Shown in pieces: positions 8,749 to 15,965 of a stretch of DNA of 64,000 bases. A program made the translations under genes and the position numbers. The stretch comes from Streptomyces typhae (GTDB lineage: Bacteria; Actinomycetota; Actinomycetes; Streptomycetales; Streptomycetaceae). The stretch's first letter is position 1. Every line of letters starts with the position of its first letter. The stretch spans positions 144,708 to 208,707 of the forward strand of contig NZ_WPNZ01000016.1 in the NCBI RefSeq assembly GCF_009755605.1, in the 5' to 3' direction. The notes under the pieces were generated by a model. It searched no databases. It saw only the letters and a list, made by a program, of their open reading frames with translations, and was not told where the DNA came from.

Positions 8749-9885
8749 ATGGCGAGCTCGCCGTTCGACTGGATCGACGAGCAGGCGCGGCAGCGCGAGC
8801 GGGCGGGCCTGGTGCGTACGCTGCGCCCGCGTCCGGCCGAATCGGGACTGCTCGACCTCGCGGGCAACGACTATCTGGGGCTCACCCGGCACCCGGAGGT
8901 GACCGCGGGCGCGGCCGACGCGGCCCGGCGCTGGGGCGGCGGCGCGACCGGTTCCCGGCTGGTGACGGGCTCCACCGAACTGCACGCCGAACTGGAGCAC
9001 GAACTGGCCGCGTTCTGCGGTTTCGAGGCGGCCCTCGTGCTGTCGTCGGGGTACGCGGCGAATCTCGCGGCGGTCACGGCGCTCGCCCCGCACGGCTCGC
9101 TGATCGTCTCCGACGCGGGCAACCACGCCTCGTTGATCGACGGCTGCCGTCTCGCCCGCGGAACGACGCAGGTCGTGCCGCACCGCGATCCGGACGCGGT
9201 GCGCAAGGCGCTCGCCGCTCATGAGGGCCCGGCCGTGGTGGTGACGGACTCGGTGTTCTCCGTCGACGGGGACGCCGCACCGCTGCGCGGCCTGGCCGCG
9301 GTGTGCCGGCAGGCGGGGGCGGGGCTCGTCGTCGACGACGCGCACGGCCTCGGTGTGCTCGGCGCGGGCGGGCGCGGTGCCGCGCGGGCCGCCGGTCTCG
9401 CGGGCAGCGCCGACACCGTCGTCACGGTGACGCTGTCGAAGTCGCTCGGCAGCCAGGGCGGTGCCGTGCTCGGCCCGGCCAGGGTCGTCGACCACCTGGT
9501 CAACGCCGCCCGGACGCTGATCTTCGACACGGGACTCGCCCCGGCCGCGGCAGGCGCCGCGCTCGCGGCCCTGCGGGTGCTGCGCAGGGAGCCGGAACGG
9601 TCCGCGCGCGTGCGTGCGGTGGCCTCCGAGCTGCATGAACTCCTCACCGATGAGGGACATTCGGCGGTGCGTCCCGACGCAGCCGTCGTCTCGGTGCGCG
9701 CGCCGTCGCCGGAAGCGGCGGTGCGCTGGGCGGCCGACTGCCGGGCCGCGGGCCTCGCCGTCGGCTGTTTCCGTCCGCCGTCGGTTCCCGACGGCGTCTC
9801 ACGGTTGCGGCTGACCGCACGAGCCGACCTGACCGGCGCACAGATCGCCGATGCCGTCCATGTGATCAGCCGCACCGCACCCTGA
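8749..9885 (+). CDS. bioF: 8-amino-7-oxononanoate synthase
   Basis: BioF condenses pimeloyl-ACP or -CoA with alanine to give KAPA, the first committed ring-assembly step of biotin synthesis. The protein is 378 residues, normal for the alpha-oxoamine synthase family. It shows DLAGNDYLGLTRHPEV, the substrate glycine-rich region GSRLVTGSTELHAELE, VVDDAHGLGVLG and the PLP lysine in TLSKSLGSQGG. The start ATG at 8749 has GGAGG 5 bases upstream. It is divergent from bioB; no bioC/H/W-type pimeloyl genes are in the window. Confidence 0.96.
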   Translation: MASSPFDWIDEQARQRERAGLVRTLRPRPAESGLLDLAGNDYLGLTRHPEVTAGAADAARRWGGGATGSRLVTGSTELHAELEHELAAFCGFEAALVLSSGYAANLAAVTALAPHGSLIVSDAGNHASLIDGCRLARGTTQVVPHRDPDAVRKALAAHEGPAVVVTDSVFSVDGDAAPLRGLAAVCRQAGAGLVVDDAHGLGVLGAGGRGAARAAGLAGSADTVVTVTLSKSLGSQGGAVLGPARVVDHLVNAARTLIFDTGLAPAAAGAALAALRVLRREPERSARVRAVASELHELLTDEGHSAVRPDAAVVSVRAPSPEAAVRWAADCRAAGLAVGCFRPPSVPDGVSRLRLTARADLTGAQIADAVHVISRTAP

Positions 9886-9942
9886 CTCCTGAGATCTGGC
9901 ACCTGAGACCTGGGTCCAGGGTCCGGCGCAGTCACTCGGACC

Positions 9943-10167
9943 TCACCGAAGGGCGCCGGTGAAGTCCTCCCAGGCGGCGGGGGAGAAGAGCACGGCCGGT
10001 CCGGCCGTGTCCTTCGAGTCGCGCACGGCCAGCAGACCGGCGAGCGGTCCCGATCCGAGCGTCGCCGTTTCCACGCAGTTGTTCATTCCGTTGCTGCGGC
10101 TGCTGCGCCGCCACCGCGCGTCCCTGAGGGACGTGCTGGAGGGAACGGACCGAGGCAGTGCAGTCAT
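9943..10167 (-). CDS. DUF397 protein, partner of the upstream XRE regulator
   Basis: This 74-residue protein has the DUF397 pattern WRRSSRSN...NCVETA...VRDSKD...LFSPAAWEDF. Such proteins are encoded next to WhiJ-like XRE regulators in streptomycetes and are thought to be their small partners, much like antitoxins. It starts 9 bases after the XRE stop and is on the same strand, so the two are co-transcribed. Confidence 0.9.
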   Translation of the reverse strand: MTALPRSVPSSTSLRDARWRRSSRSNGMNNCVETATLGSGPLAGLLAVRDSKDTAGPAVLFSPAAWEDFTGALR

Positions 10168-10176
10168 AGTGCCTCC

Positions 10177-11037
10177 TTACGCGCCGTCACCTAACTCGGC
10201 GATGTAATCCATTGAATCGTGAACGGAAAGCGCCTGTCCCTGAAGAGAGTTGAAGGCGTCGGTGTACGCCTTGAGGTCTTCTTTCCGTTCGAGGTAGAGG
10301 CTACTCGTCAAGTGGTCGAGAACAACCACATCCAGATCAGAAATGTTCGGAAAGGAGAGAATAACGAAAGATCCGATCAGCCCGATGTGCTCGCCTGCGG
10401 CGAACGGCAGCACCTGGATGCGGACTTGGGGAAGCCGTGACGCCTCCCGCAGCCGCCGCAATTGCCCGGCGAGAACCTCGGGTCCGCCGACCTGGCGCCG
10501 CAGCACCGCCTCGTCGAGGATCACGCTCAGTCGCAACGGCGACTCGCTGCGCAGCACGTCCTGCCTGGCGAGCCGTACCTGCACCAGGGCTTCCACCTGT
10601 TCCGGGGGCAGCTTGCCGAGCGCGGCACGTGTCACCGCGCGGGCGTAGTCCGGTGTCTGCAGAAGGCCCGGCACGACCGTGGTCTCCAGGGTGCGCACCC
10701 GGCAGGCCTGCGACTCCAGACTGATGAAGTCGCGGTAGGCGGGCGGCAGCAGACCCCGGTAGGCGTGCCACCAGTGGTGCCGCCCGTTCTCCTCGTCGCC
10801 GCCCGCGAGCACGACCAGGAGCTCCCGCAACTGCGGGTCCCCGACCTCGTACGCGTCGAGGAGCAGCTGTACGTCCGAGGCGCGCACGCCGGAGCGCCCG
10901 GTCTCGATCCGGCTCACCTTCGACTGGTGCCAGCCCACGCGCGCGGCCGCCTCGCCACTGGTGAGCCCGGCCTGTCCGCGCAGCGCCCGCAACTCAGCGC
11001 CGAGTTTGCGGCGGCGCACCGCCGGGCCGTACTGCAT
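10177..11037 (-). CDS. XRE-family regulator with DUF5753 domain (WhiJ-like)
   Basis: This 286-residue regulator has an N-terminal helix-turn-helix (LRALRGQAGLTSGEAAARVG, then WHQSKVSRIETGRSGVR). The C-terminal DUF5753 domain starts near residue 100 and includes SQACRVRTLETTVVPGLLQT and DEAVLRR. This is the WhiJ-like class found in dozens of copies in streptomycete genomes and linked to developmental control. Together with the DUF397 gene downstream and the divergent HATPase gene it forms the standard trio. The signal it senses is unknown. Confidence 0.92.
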   Translation of the reverse strand: MQYGPAVRRRKLGAELRALRGQAGLTSGEAAARVGWHQSKVSRIETGRSGVRASDVQLLLDAYEVGDPQLRELLVVLAGGDEENGRHHWWHAYRGLLPPAYRDFISLESQACRVRTLETTVVPGLLQTPDYARAVTRAALGKLPPEQVEALVQVRLARQDVLRSESPLRLSVILDEAVLRRQVGGPEVLAGQLRRLREASRLPQVRIQVLPFAAGEHIGLIGSFVILSFPNISDLDVVVLDHLTSSLYLERKEDLKAYTDAFNSLQGQALSVHDSMDYIAELGDGA

Positions 11038-11299
11038 GTCCGTCTCCTTCCGGACGTCCGCGCCAACCGTACGGGACAGAGGGAGACAGTAGAGGAAGTG
11101 CCGGGGTTACGCCCAAATACGGTCTGCCGTCGGAGAGTTCACCGCTTCGAGCGACAGATATATGCACATCTTGGTGGATCGCCGCGCGTCATTGGCCCCG
11201 GAGTGGCAGTCTGGCGCAAAGCACCAGTTCCGGGACCGTTCTCGAGTTCTTCCGCCGCGCGTCGGAGCCCGGTCCCGTTGGGAAAGGGACGGCCACGTC
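11038..11299. other. Divergent intergenic region of the WhiJ-like trio
   Basis: These 262 bases hold the start signals of the XRE regulator (minus) and the HATPase gene (plus). The stretch around 11150-11170 (gacagatatatgcacatc) is clearly less GC-rich than its surroundings and probably holds a promoter. I see no clean inverted repeat. Confidence 0.4.
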
Positions 11300-11731
11300 A
11301 TGGCAGATCACCAGGAAGCGTCAGTCACTCTGCCGAGCGATCCCGTCTCGGTAGCTGCGGCCCGCAGGTATGTGGGAAATGTCCTGTCGGAGTGGGGCCT
11401 GCCACCCGAAGCGGACGTCGCCGACACGGTGCGCCTCATCGTTTCCGAACTCGCCACGAACGCGGTTCAGCACACCCTCGGCCAGTCGCCCACCTTCACC
11501 GTCGACGTGCAGCTCGACCGGGACGAACGGCTGCGCATCGGTGTCACCGACAGCCACCCCCGCTACCCCAAGCGCCTGCCCGCCGCCGTCCAGCAGGACA
11601 ACGGCCGCGGCATGGTCATCATCCGCTGGCTGACCGCCGAGTGCGGCGGCCGGCTCTCGGTCAGCCCCACGCGGGAGGGGGGCAAGACGGTATGGATCAC
11701 CCTGCCGTGGTCGGTGCCTGTGCAGGGTTGA
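11300..11731 (+). CDS. HATPase_c_2 ATP-binding protein (anti-sigma-factor-like)
   Basis: This 143-residue protein has a GHKL ATP-binding fold of the RsbW/SpoIIAB type. The N box is LIVSELATNAVQHT, the G1 box is IGVTDSHPRYP, and G2 is QDNGRGMVIIRWLT. The start ATG at 11300 follows GGAAAGGGAC; a longer open frame upstream is not needed. In streptomycetes this is the third member of WhiJ-like loci, where it may act as an anti-sigma factor or kinase; its target is unknown. Confidence 0.9.
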   Translation: MADHQEASVTLPSDPVSVAAARRYVGNVLSEWGLPPEADVADTVRLIVSELATNAVQHTLGQSPTFTVDVQLDRDERLRIGVTDSHPRYPKRLPAAVQQDNGRGMVIIRWLTAECGGRLSVSPTREGGKTVWITLPWSVPVQG

Positions 11732-11774
11732 CGCCGGGGCGTCGTCCGCGTCCGCGTCGTCCGCCTCCGCGTTA

Positions 11775-12413
11775 CTACTGTCCCCTATTACTGTCCCTGT
11801 CCCTGTCCCTGTCCCTGACACCGTTCCCGTTCCCGTTTGCGTCCTTGTTCCCGTTCCCGTTCCCGTTCCCGTTCCCGTTTCCGTTCCCGAGGGGCGAGGG
11901 CAGCGTGCCGGACCGCATCCCCGCTCGGGCGACGGCCCACGGGAGCACCCACCACAGCCCGCCGCACGCCAGCAGCGTGCACCCGGCGGAGATCAGCGCG
12001 CCGGTGCGGCTCGCCGCCACGTCCACCACCAGCAGGACCGAACCGGTGAGCGCCAGGACCAGGACGCCGAGCCCGGCCGCGGCCAGACGTGACGACACCC
12101 GGACGATCAATGGCTTCGCCCCCCGCTGGAAGAGCCCCCGGTGCAGGGCCGCGGGAGCGGTGAACAGGGCGGCGGCCAGGACGGCGAGCAGCAGCGTGGT
12201 CACGTACGTAGCCCGCTGAACGGTGTCGAGCGACGGGAAGCGGGGCGTGAAGGCGAGGGTGAGCAGAAAGGCGAAGAGGATCTGCACCCCGGTCTGAGTG
12301 ACCCTCAGCTCTTGGAGGAGCTCACCGAAGTTGCGGTCGGCGCGCTCCAGCGAAGTCTCGTTGCGGCCGTCGTGGAGGGGGACGCCCGCTGCGGGTGGAC
12401 CGTTTTCGGACAT
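11775..12413 (-). CDS. DUF6328 four-helix membrane protein with repetitive tail
   Basis: This 212-residue membrane protein starts MSENGPP and has the DUF6328 opening RADRNFGELLQELRVTQTGVQ, then four membrane helices (ILFAFLLTLAF, YVTTLLLAVLAAALFTAP, LGVLVLALTGSVLLVVDVA, ALISAGCTLLACGGLWWVLP). The cytoplasmic tail is low complexity: a run of Gly-Asn pairs, then Arg-Asp pairs, encoded by hexanucleotide repeats. Function is unknown. The repeats are a likely site of length change between strains. Confidence 0.85.
   Translation of the reverse strand: MSENGPPAAGVPLHDGRNETSLERADRNFGELLQELRVTQTGVQILFAFLLTLAFTPRFPSLDTVQRATYVTTLLLAVLAAALFTAPAALHRGLFQRGAKPLIVRVSSRLAAAGLGVLVLALTGSVLLVVDVAASRTGALISAGCTLLACGGLWWVLPWAVARAGMRSGTLPSPLGNGNGNGNGNGNGNKDANGNGNGVRDRDRDRDSNRGQ
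11791..11889 (-). repeat. Hexanucleotide repeats coding for the DUF6328 tail
   Basis: On the plus strand the run reads as about four copies of tgtccc followed, after a short break, by about nine copies of gttccc with a few changed units. They encode Arg-Asp and Gly-Asn pairs in the 3' end of the DUF6328 gene. Confidence 0.9.
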
Positions 12414-12513
12414 GCACTACGGGGTTCCCGCGCCGGCGCGTTCCACTCCCCGCGCCGCGCGCGCTGCGCCCGGACGGCGGTGCGCGCCGCCGCGCGCGCC
12501 GCCGTCCCACGGG

Positions 12514-12999
12514 TCAGCGGACCCGGCCGTACCAGACGCTCCTGGTCCAGATCTTCTCGAGCCGCACCACGGTGTTCCGCTTCGGCGCGTGCCAGATCTT
12601 GTTCTTACCGGCGTAGATGCCGACGTGGTACACGTTCCGGCCCGAGTGGAAGAACACCAGGTCGCCGCGGGTGCGGTTGGCGGCGGAGACATGGCGGGTC
12701 TTGTTGTACTGCTGTGCGGCGGTCCGCGGCAGCTTCTTGCCCACACGCTTGAACGAGTAGAGCGTGAGACCCGAGCAGTCGAACCGGTGCGGCCCAGAGG
12801 CTCCGTAGCGGTACGGTGAGCCCTTCTTGGAAGCCGCGATGTTGAGCGCCTTCGTTCCGTGTGTCGCGGCCTCTGCCTCCGACGCGAGCCCGGGGGCCAC
12901 GAGGGTGCCGCCGACGGCGGCGAGAGTGAGAGCCGATGCGGTACCGGCCCTCGTGAGGAGTGACGGAACGCGCGACGGAGCACGATGCAGCGCAGTCAT
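12514..12999 (-). CDS. Secreted NlpC/P60 cell-wall peptidase
   Basis: This 161-residue protein is exported by a Sec signal peptide (basic N-terminus, hydrophobic core ASALTLAAVGGTLVAPGLA, likely cut after SEAEA). The mature part is a bare NlpC/P60 domain: Cys75 in RFDCSGL, His125 in VYHVGIY and His137 in KIWHAPK form the cysteine-peptidase triad. Such enzymes cut stem-peptide bonds in peptidoglycan. The ATG at 12999 follows GAAGGG. A cyclic-di-AMP riboswitch lies directly upstream, which fits the known control of wall hydrolases in streptomycetes. Confidence 0.93.
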   Translation of the reverse strand: MTALHRAPSRVPSLLTRAGTASALTLAAVGGTLVAPGLASEAEAATHGTKALNIAASKKGSPYRYGASGPHRFDCSGLTLYSFKRVGKKLPRTAAQQYNKTRHVSAANRTRGDLVFFHSGRNVYHVGIYAGKNKIWHAPKRNTVVRLEKIWTRSVWYGRVR

Positions 13000-13015
13000 G
13001 CGCAACCCTTCGTCA

Positions 13016-13196
13016 GCCGCCTGTGAAGGATGACCTGTCGGGTTCGGGCAGGCGAAGATGCCCGGTCGTGTCACGACGTCGCTCCGTCGCGCCACGGCTT
13101 CACCCCAAGGACCGCCGGTCTCCCGGACGGCCCGCCTTGCTGGGTCCTCCACTCCTGCCGAATGCACACATGTCGACCGGTCATCCGGGTGGCGGC
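13016..13196 (-). ncRNA. ydaO-yuaA (cyclic-di-AMP) riboswitch
   Basis: Read on the minus strand, the leader has the conserved blocks of the ydaO class in order: GGAGGACCCAG, CCTTGGGGTGAAGCC, then GCCCGAACCCGACAGGTCAT and ACAGGCGG. A six-base closing stem GCCGCC (13196-13191) pairs with GGCGGC (13021-13016). The 3' strand of this stem ends only a few bases before the GAAGGG ribosome site of the NlpC/P60 gene. In streptomycetes this class turns off resuscitation and wall-hydrolase genes when c-di-AMP is high. The call rests on motif recall, not on a covariance search. Confidence 0.88.
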
Positions 13197-13798
13197 AGGA
13201 CTCGGCGTCCGCCCGGACCGCCCCGCCGCTTGTGGCGGGGGCTTGTCGTCGGAAGGGATCTTCACCCGGAAGTGGCCGAAAAGCCGAGCCGAAACGGCCT
13301 TATGTGAGGCTCCTCACGACTGATCCATTCGGGTGGACAGAGCCCGAATGGGGCTCAGGTCACAGTCGGGGACGATTGCCCGAACAGCACTGGAACGTCC
13401 TGTTCCGCGTGGCGCGTAAGGGAGTTGCGCAACTCGAGAGGATCGAGCGTACGAGCGATTCGTACGCTGAAAGAGCTACCACGTCTGGTCGTGTGAGGTG
13501 TTGCGCCGGATCCGGACGCTCCTGCGCCGGAACCCGTCCGACCGCTCAACGGACGGGCGGCGCGGGCGCGCTGCGGCCGTGGCGCTTCCGTGGGGGGTCG
13601 GTGCGACGGCGTACTCTCGGCGCGAATGCGCGGTATGCGCTCACTGCCCGTCTGTACTGTCTGCGCTGCTTGCACTGCCTGCGCCGAATATAACGCTCGC
13701 CCCGTCTGTCTCGCGTCTTCCGCCTGCCCCGGCCGCTTCGTTCCGGTCACCTCGTCCACGGCCGACCTGTTCCCGGTCACCCCGTTCCAGGTTCCCGG
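13197..13798. other. 600-bp region without a recognisable gene
   Basis: This region must hold the promoter of the riboswitch-controlled NlpC/P60 gene. The one clear element is an inverted repeat GTGAGG-CT-CCTCAC at 13304-13317. No frame on either strand shows a recognisable protein, and the last part lies downstream of the 109-residue minus-strand gene. Confidence 0.4.
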
Positions 13799-14128
13799 TC
13801 ACCCTGTCGTCGGTGGGGCGTCCTCGCCCACCGTGGTGGACGGCAGGGTCACGCGAGCGGCGCGGCGCTCCCCGTCCAGGGTCCGCAGTGCCCTGGTCAA
13901 TGTTGCCGCTTGCAGCTCCCTTTCGCCTCGCGTATGCATCAGGGCCAGCGCGTCGCGCAGCTCGGCCGCCCGGCTGACGAGGGCTTGGGCCGCGCGCAGG
14001 CCCCCGTACGTGAGCTCCGCGCGCGCCGGGTTGATCCGGCCGAGGAGGTCCACCACCGCCAGATAGGCGTCGACGACGTCGCCCTCGGCGCGCGTCAGGG
14101 CGGGGAGCGGCGGCAGGTCCGGCAGCAT
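13799..14128 (-). CDS. Small helical protein next to the ClpP-like gene
   Basis: This 109-residue protein is not recognised. It is Ala/Leu/Arg-rich and predicted all-helical, with heptad-like stretches (YLAVVDLLGRINPARAEL; ALVSRAAELRDALALMHT; ATLTRALRTLDGERR). It starts 7 bases after the stop of the ClpP-like gene on the same strand, so the two are almost certainly co-transcribed. A role with the protease-like protein is only suggested by position. Confidence 0.65.
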   Translation of the reverse strand: MLPDLPPLPALTRAEGDVVDAYLAVVDLLGRINPARAELTYGGLRAAQALVSRAAELRDALALMHTRGERELQAATLTRALRTLDGERRAARVTLPSTTVGEDAPPTTG

Positions 14129-14135
14129 CGCGGCC

Positions 14136-14888
14136 TCACCCGGCGGCGGTGCGCGAGGCCTTGCGGCTCGGCACCACGCGGTCGGCCAGGCCGTACGCGA
14201 CCGCGCCCGCGGCGTCGAGCACCGTGTCGCGCTCGATGTCCGCCGCGATCTGCTCGGCGTCGCGACCGGTGTGCCGTACGAGCATCTCCTCCAGGAGCGC
14301 GCGGGAGCGGCGCAGTTCCTCCGCCTGGATGGCGAGGTCGGCCGGGCGGCCCCGCAGCTCCTCCGTCAGTGTCGGCTGCTGGAGCAGGACCCGGGCGCCG
14401 GGAAGGACGGAGCGTTTGCCCGGGGTGCCGGCGGCGAGCAGCACCGCCGCGGCGGAGGCGACCTGGCCGAGGCAGACGGTCTCCACGTCGCAGGTCGTGA
14501 ACCGCAGCGTGTCGTAGATCGCCGTGGTCGCGCTGAACGAGCCCCCGGGGGAGTTGATGTAGAGGGAGATGTCCCGGTCGGGCGCGAGATGTTCCAGGTG
14601 CAGGAACTGGGCGATCACGTCGTTCGCGGAGACGTCGTCGACCGGTGTGCCGAGGAAGACGATTCGCTCCTCCAGGAGCTTGGAGTAGGGGTCGAGGGTG
14701 CGCGGTCCTGAGCTGGTGCGCTCGGTGAACTCCGGCAGGACGTGGCGGGCGTGCGGCGGCCCCGGCTGCGGGGTGTGCTTTTCGGTGTGCGTGTCCTGCC
14801 CCATGGCATGGCTCGTGTCCTGTCCCGTGGCATGCCTTGTGCCCTGCCTCGTGAAGTGCTCCGTGAACTGCTTCGTGTCCTGCCTCAT
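14136..14888 (-). CDS. ClpP-family serine protease paralogue with Gln in place of the catalytic His
   Basis: The 250-residue protein has the ClpP core from residue 67 on (SKLLEERIVFLG, ISLYINSPGGS, TLDxx-type handle helix). The nucleophile is Ser145 in GQVASAAAVLL and the aspartate is Asp221 in ERDTVL. The position of the catalytic histidine (IHQP in canonical ClpP) is Gln170 in VLLQQPTL, so the triad is Ser-Gln-Asp. The first 65 residues are an extension with degenerate 8-residue repeats (RHATGQDTSHAMGQDT). The ATG at 14888 has GGGGAGG upstream. It probably assembles with, or modulates, other ClpP rings rather than cutting peptides alone. It shares a 123-bp divergent promoter region with a Phd antitoxin gene. 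Confidence 0.85.
   Translation of the reverse strand: MRQDTKQFTEHFTRQGTRHATGQDTSHAMGQDTHTEKHTPQPGPPHARHVLPEFTERTSSGPRTLDPYSKLLEERIVFLGTPVDDVSANDVIAQFLHLEHLAPDRDISLYINSPGGSFSATTAIYDTLRFTTCDVETVCLGQVASAAAVLLAAGTPGKRSVLPGARVLLQQPTLTEELRGRPADLAIQAEELRRSRALLEEMLVRHTGRDAEQIAADIERDTVLDAAGAVAYGLADRVVPSRKASRTAAG
14791..14888 (-). repeat. 24-bp imperfect tandem repeat in the ClpP-like N-terminus
   Basis: About four units of 24 bases (cores gtgtcctgccccatggcatg and gtgtcctgtcccgtggcatg on the plus strand) code for the first 33 residues of the ClpP-like protein. Confidence 0.75.
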
Positions 14889-14977
14889 GACGCGCCTCCC
14901 CTTTGAGTACGGCATGCGTGCGGGCGTACGCACGGGCATGCGAGGGGCGCCGCTGTGGGCGGCGACCTCTGTAAAAA

Positions 14978-15005
14978 ATGTACAGGATGTACGTGACGTT
15001 ATGAT
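14978..15005 (+). promoter_or_regulatory. Promoter and direct repeats of the orphan Phd antitoxin
   Basis: Two ATGTAC boxes 9 bases apart (14978-14983 and 14987-14992) are followed by a good -10 box TATGAT at 15000-15005. The ATG of the antitoxin gene at 15012 is where transcription should begin, so the mRNA is probably leaderless. The repeated ATGTAC boxes are a candidate binding site for the Phd protein; no good -35 is visible. Confidence 0.5.
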
Positions 15006-15011
15006 GGACGT

Positions 15012-15350
15012 ATGGCCTACGAGATTCCGGTGACGCAAGCCCGCGCAGAGCTCGCGGATCTGATCAACCGCGTTGTCTACGGCAGCGAGCGCGTGGTCGT
15101 CACCCGTCACGGCAAGCCGCTCGTGGCCCTCGTGTCCGCCGACGACCTGCGCCGACTCGACGAACTCGACCGCGCGGAAGCCGCCGGTGGCGCCGGTGCG
15201 TCCGGTGCGTCCGGTGGGGGCGCCGACACGGCGGAGGAGCAGGTCATCAGTTCCGTCTCGTCGCTCGGTTCCGGCTCATCGGTGCCGGGGAGCGGTGGGC
15301 GTCAGCGGTTCGGCATCGCGGCGGAGCACCGCGGCACCGACATGAGGTAG
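15012..15350 (+). CDS. Phd/YefM-family antitoxin without an adjacent toxin
   Basis: This 112-residue protein opens MAYEIPVTQARAELADLINR and continues VYGSERVVVTRHGKPLVALVS, the Phd/YefM DNA-binding fold. After residue 60 it turns into a Gly/Ala/Ser-rich disordered tail (GASGASGGGADTAE) in place of a clear toxin-binding helix. No RelE, Doc or PIN toxin gene follows; the next gene downstream belongs to the urease operon. It may be a solitary regulator, possibly of itself and of the divergent ClpP-like gene. Confidence 0.88.
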   Translation: MAYEIPVTQARAELADLINRVVYGSERVVVTRHGKPLVALVSADDLRRLDELDRAEAAGGAGASGASGGGADTAEEQVISSVSSLGSGSSVPGSGGRQRFGIAAEHRGTDMR

Positions 15351-15475
15351 GTGCGTGGCGCGCCGCATATCGCGCCATGAGGCGGGCGCGCCGCGCCGTC
15401 CGTTCCGCGAGGGCTTCGGAGCCCAGCTGTGTATGGGGCAGCCCCAGGAACGGTCATGACGCGGTCAAAGGCTGG

Positions 15476-15507
15476 TTAACCTCGCTGAAACTCCGTCCAA
15501 CTAGCCT
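15476..15507 (+). promoter_or_regulatory. Likely GlnR box and promoter of the urease operon
   Basis: TTAAC-CTCGCT-GAAAC at 15476-15491 matches the actinobacterial GlnR consensus gTnAc-n6-GaAAc in 9 of its 10 specified or preferred positions. It lies about 160 bases upstream of ureA, and a TAGCCT at 15502 may be the -10 box. GlnR is known to act on ureA in S. coelicolor. The box also contains the palindrome GGTTAACC. Confidence 0.55.
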
Positions 15508-15647
15508 GCTCGGCCACGCCACCTGGGGATTCCGTAAGCCAAGGTGTACCTCGGCGCGCACATTCCTGCGCGTTACATCTACGCCCGTCGTGGTGGCCGC
15601 GGCAGCCGGACCCCGCACGGTCCGGAGTGAGGACTGTGAGGTGGGAC

Positions 15648-15950
15648 GTGCAACTGACCCCGCACGAGCAGGAGAGACTGCTCATTCATGTGGCCGCCGA
15701 CGTGGCCGGGAAGCGCCGGGCGCGCGGGCTGCGGCTCAACCACCCCGAGGCGATCGCGCTCATCACGTCCCACATCCTCGAAGGCGCCCGTGACGGCCGC
15801 AGCGTCGCGGACCTGATGGCGTCGGGCCGCAGGGTGCTCACGCGGGACGACGTCATGGAGGGCATCCCCGAGATGATCCACGACGTCCAGGTCGAGGCGA
15901 CCTTCCCGGACGGGACCAAGCTCGTCACCGTTCACGAGCCGATCGTCTGA
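15648..15950 (+). CDS. ureA: Urease gamma subunit
   Basis: UreA is the small structural subunit of urease, which hydrolyses urea to ammonia and carbamate in the cytoplasm. The protein is 100 residues, exactly the family length, if it starts at GTG 15648 (MQLTPHEQERLLIHVAADVA). An earlier in-frame GTG would add seven residues but the ribosome site GAGGTGGGA fits 15648. LNHPEAIALITSHILEGARDG and MIHDVQVEATFPDGTKLVT are diagnostic. It heads the six-gene urease operon. Confidence 0.97.
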   Translation: MQLTPHEQERLLIHVAADVAGKRRARGLRLNHPEAIALITSHILEGARDGRSVADLMASGRRVLTRDDVMEGIPEMIHDVQVEATFPDGTKLVTVHEPIV

Positions 15951-15965
15951 CGGGGAGTGAGTCGA

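Noticed and set aside
15012..15350. A complete Phd-Doc or YefM-YoeB toxin-antitoxin pair
   Set aside because: The 297 bases after the antitoxin gene have no toxin-like ORF before ureA, so only an orphan antitoxin is called.
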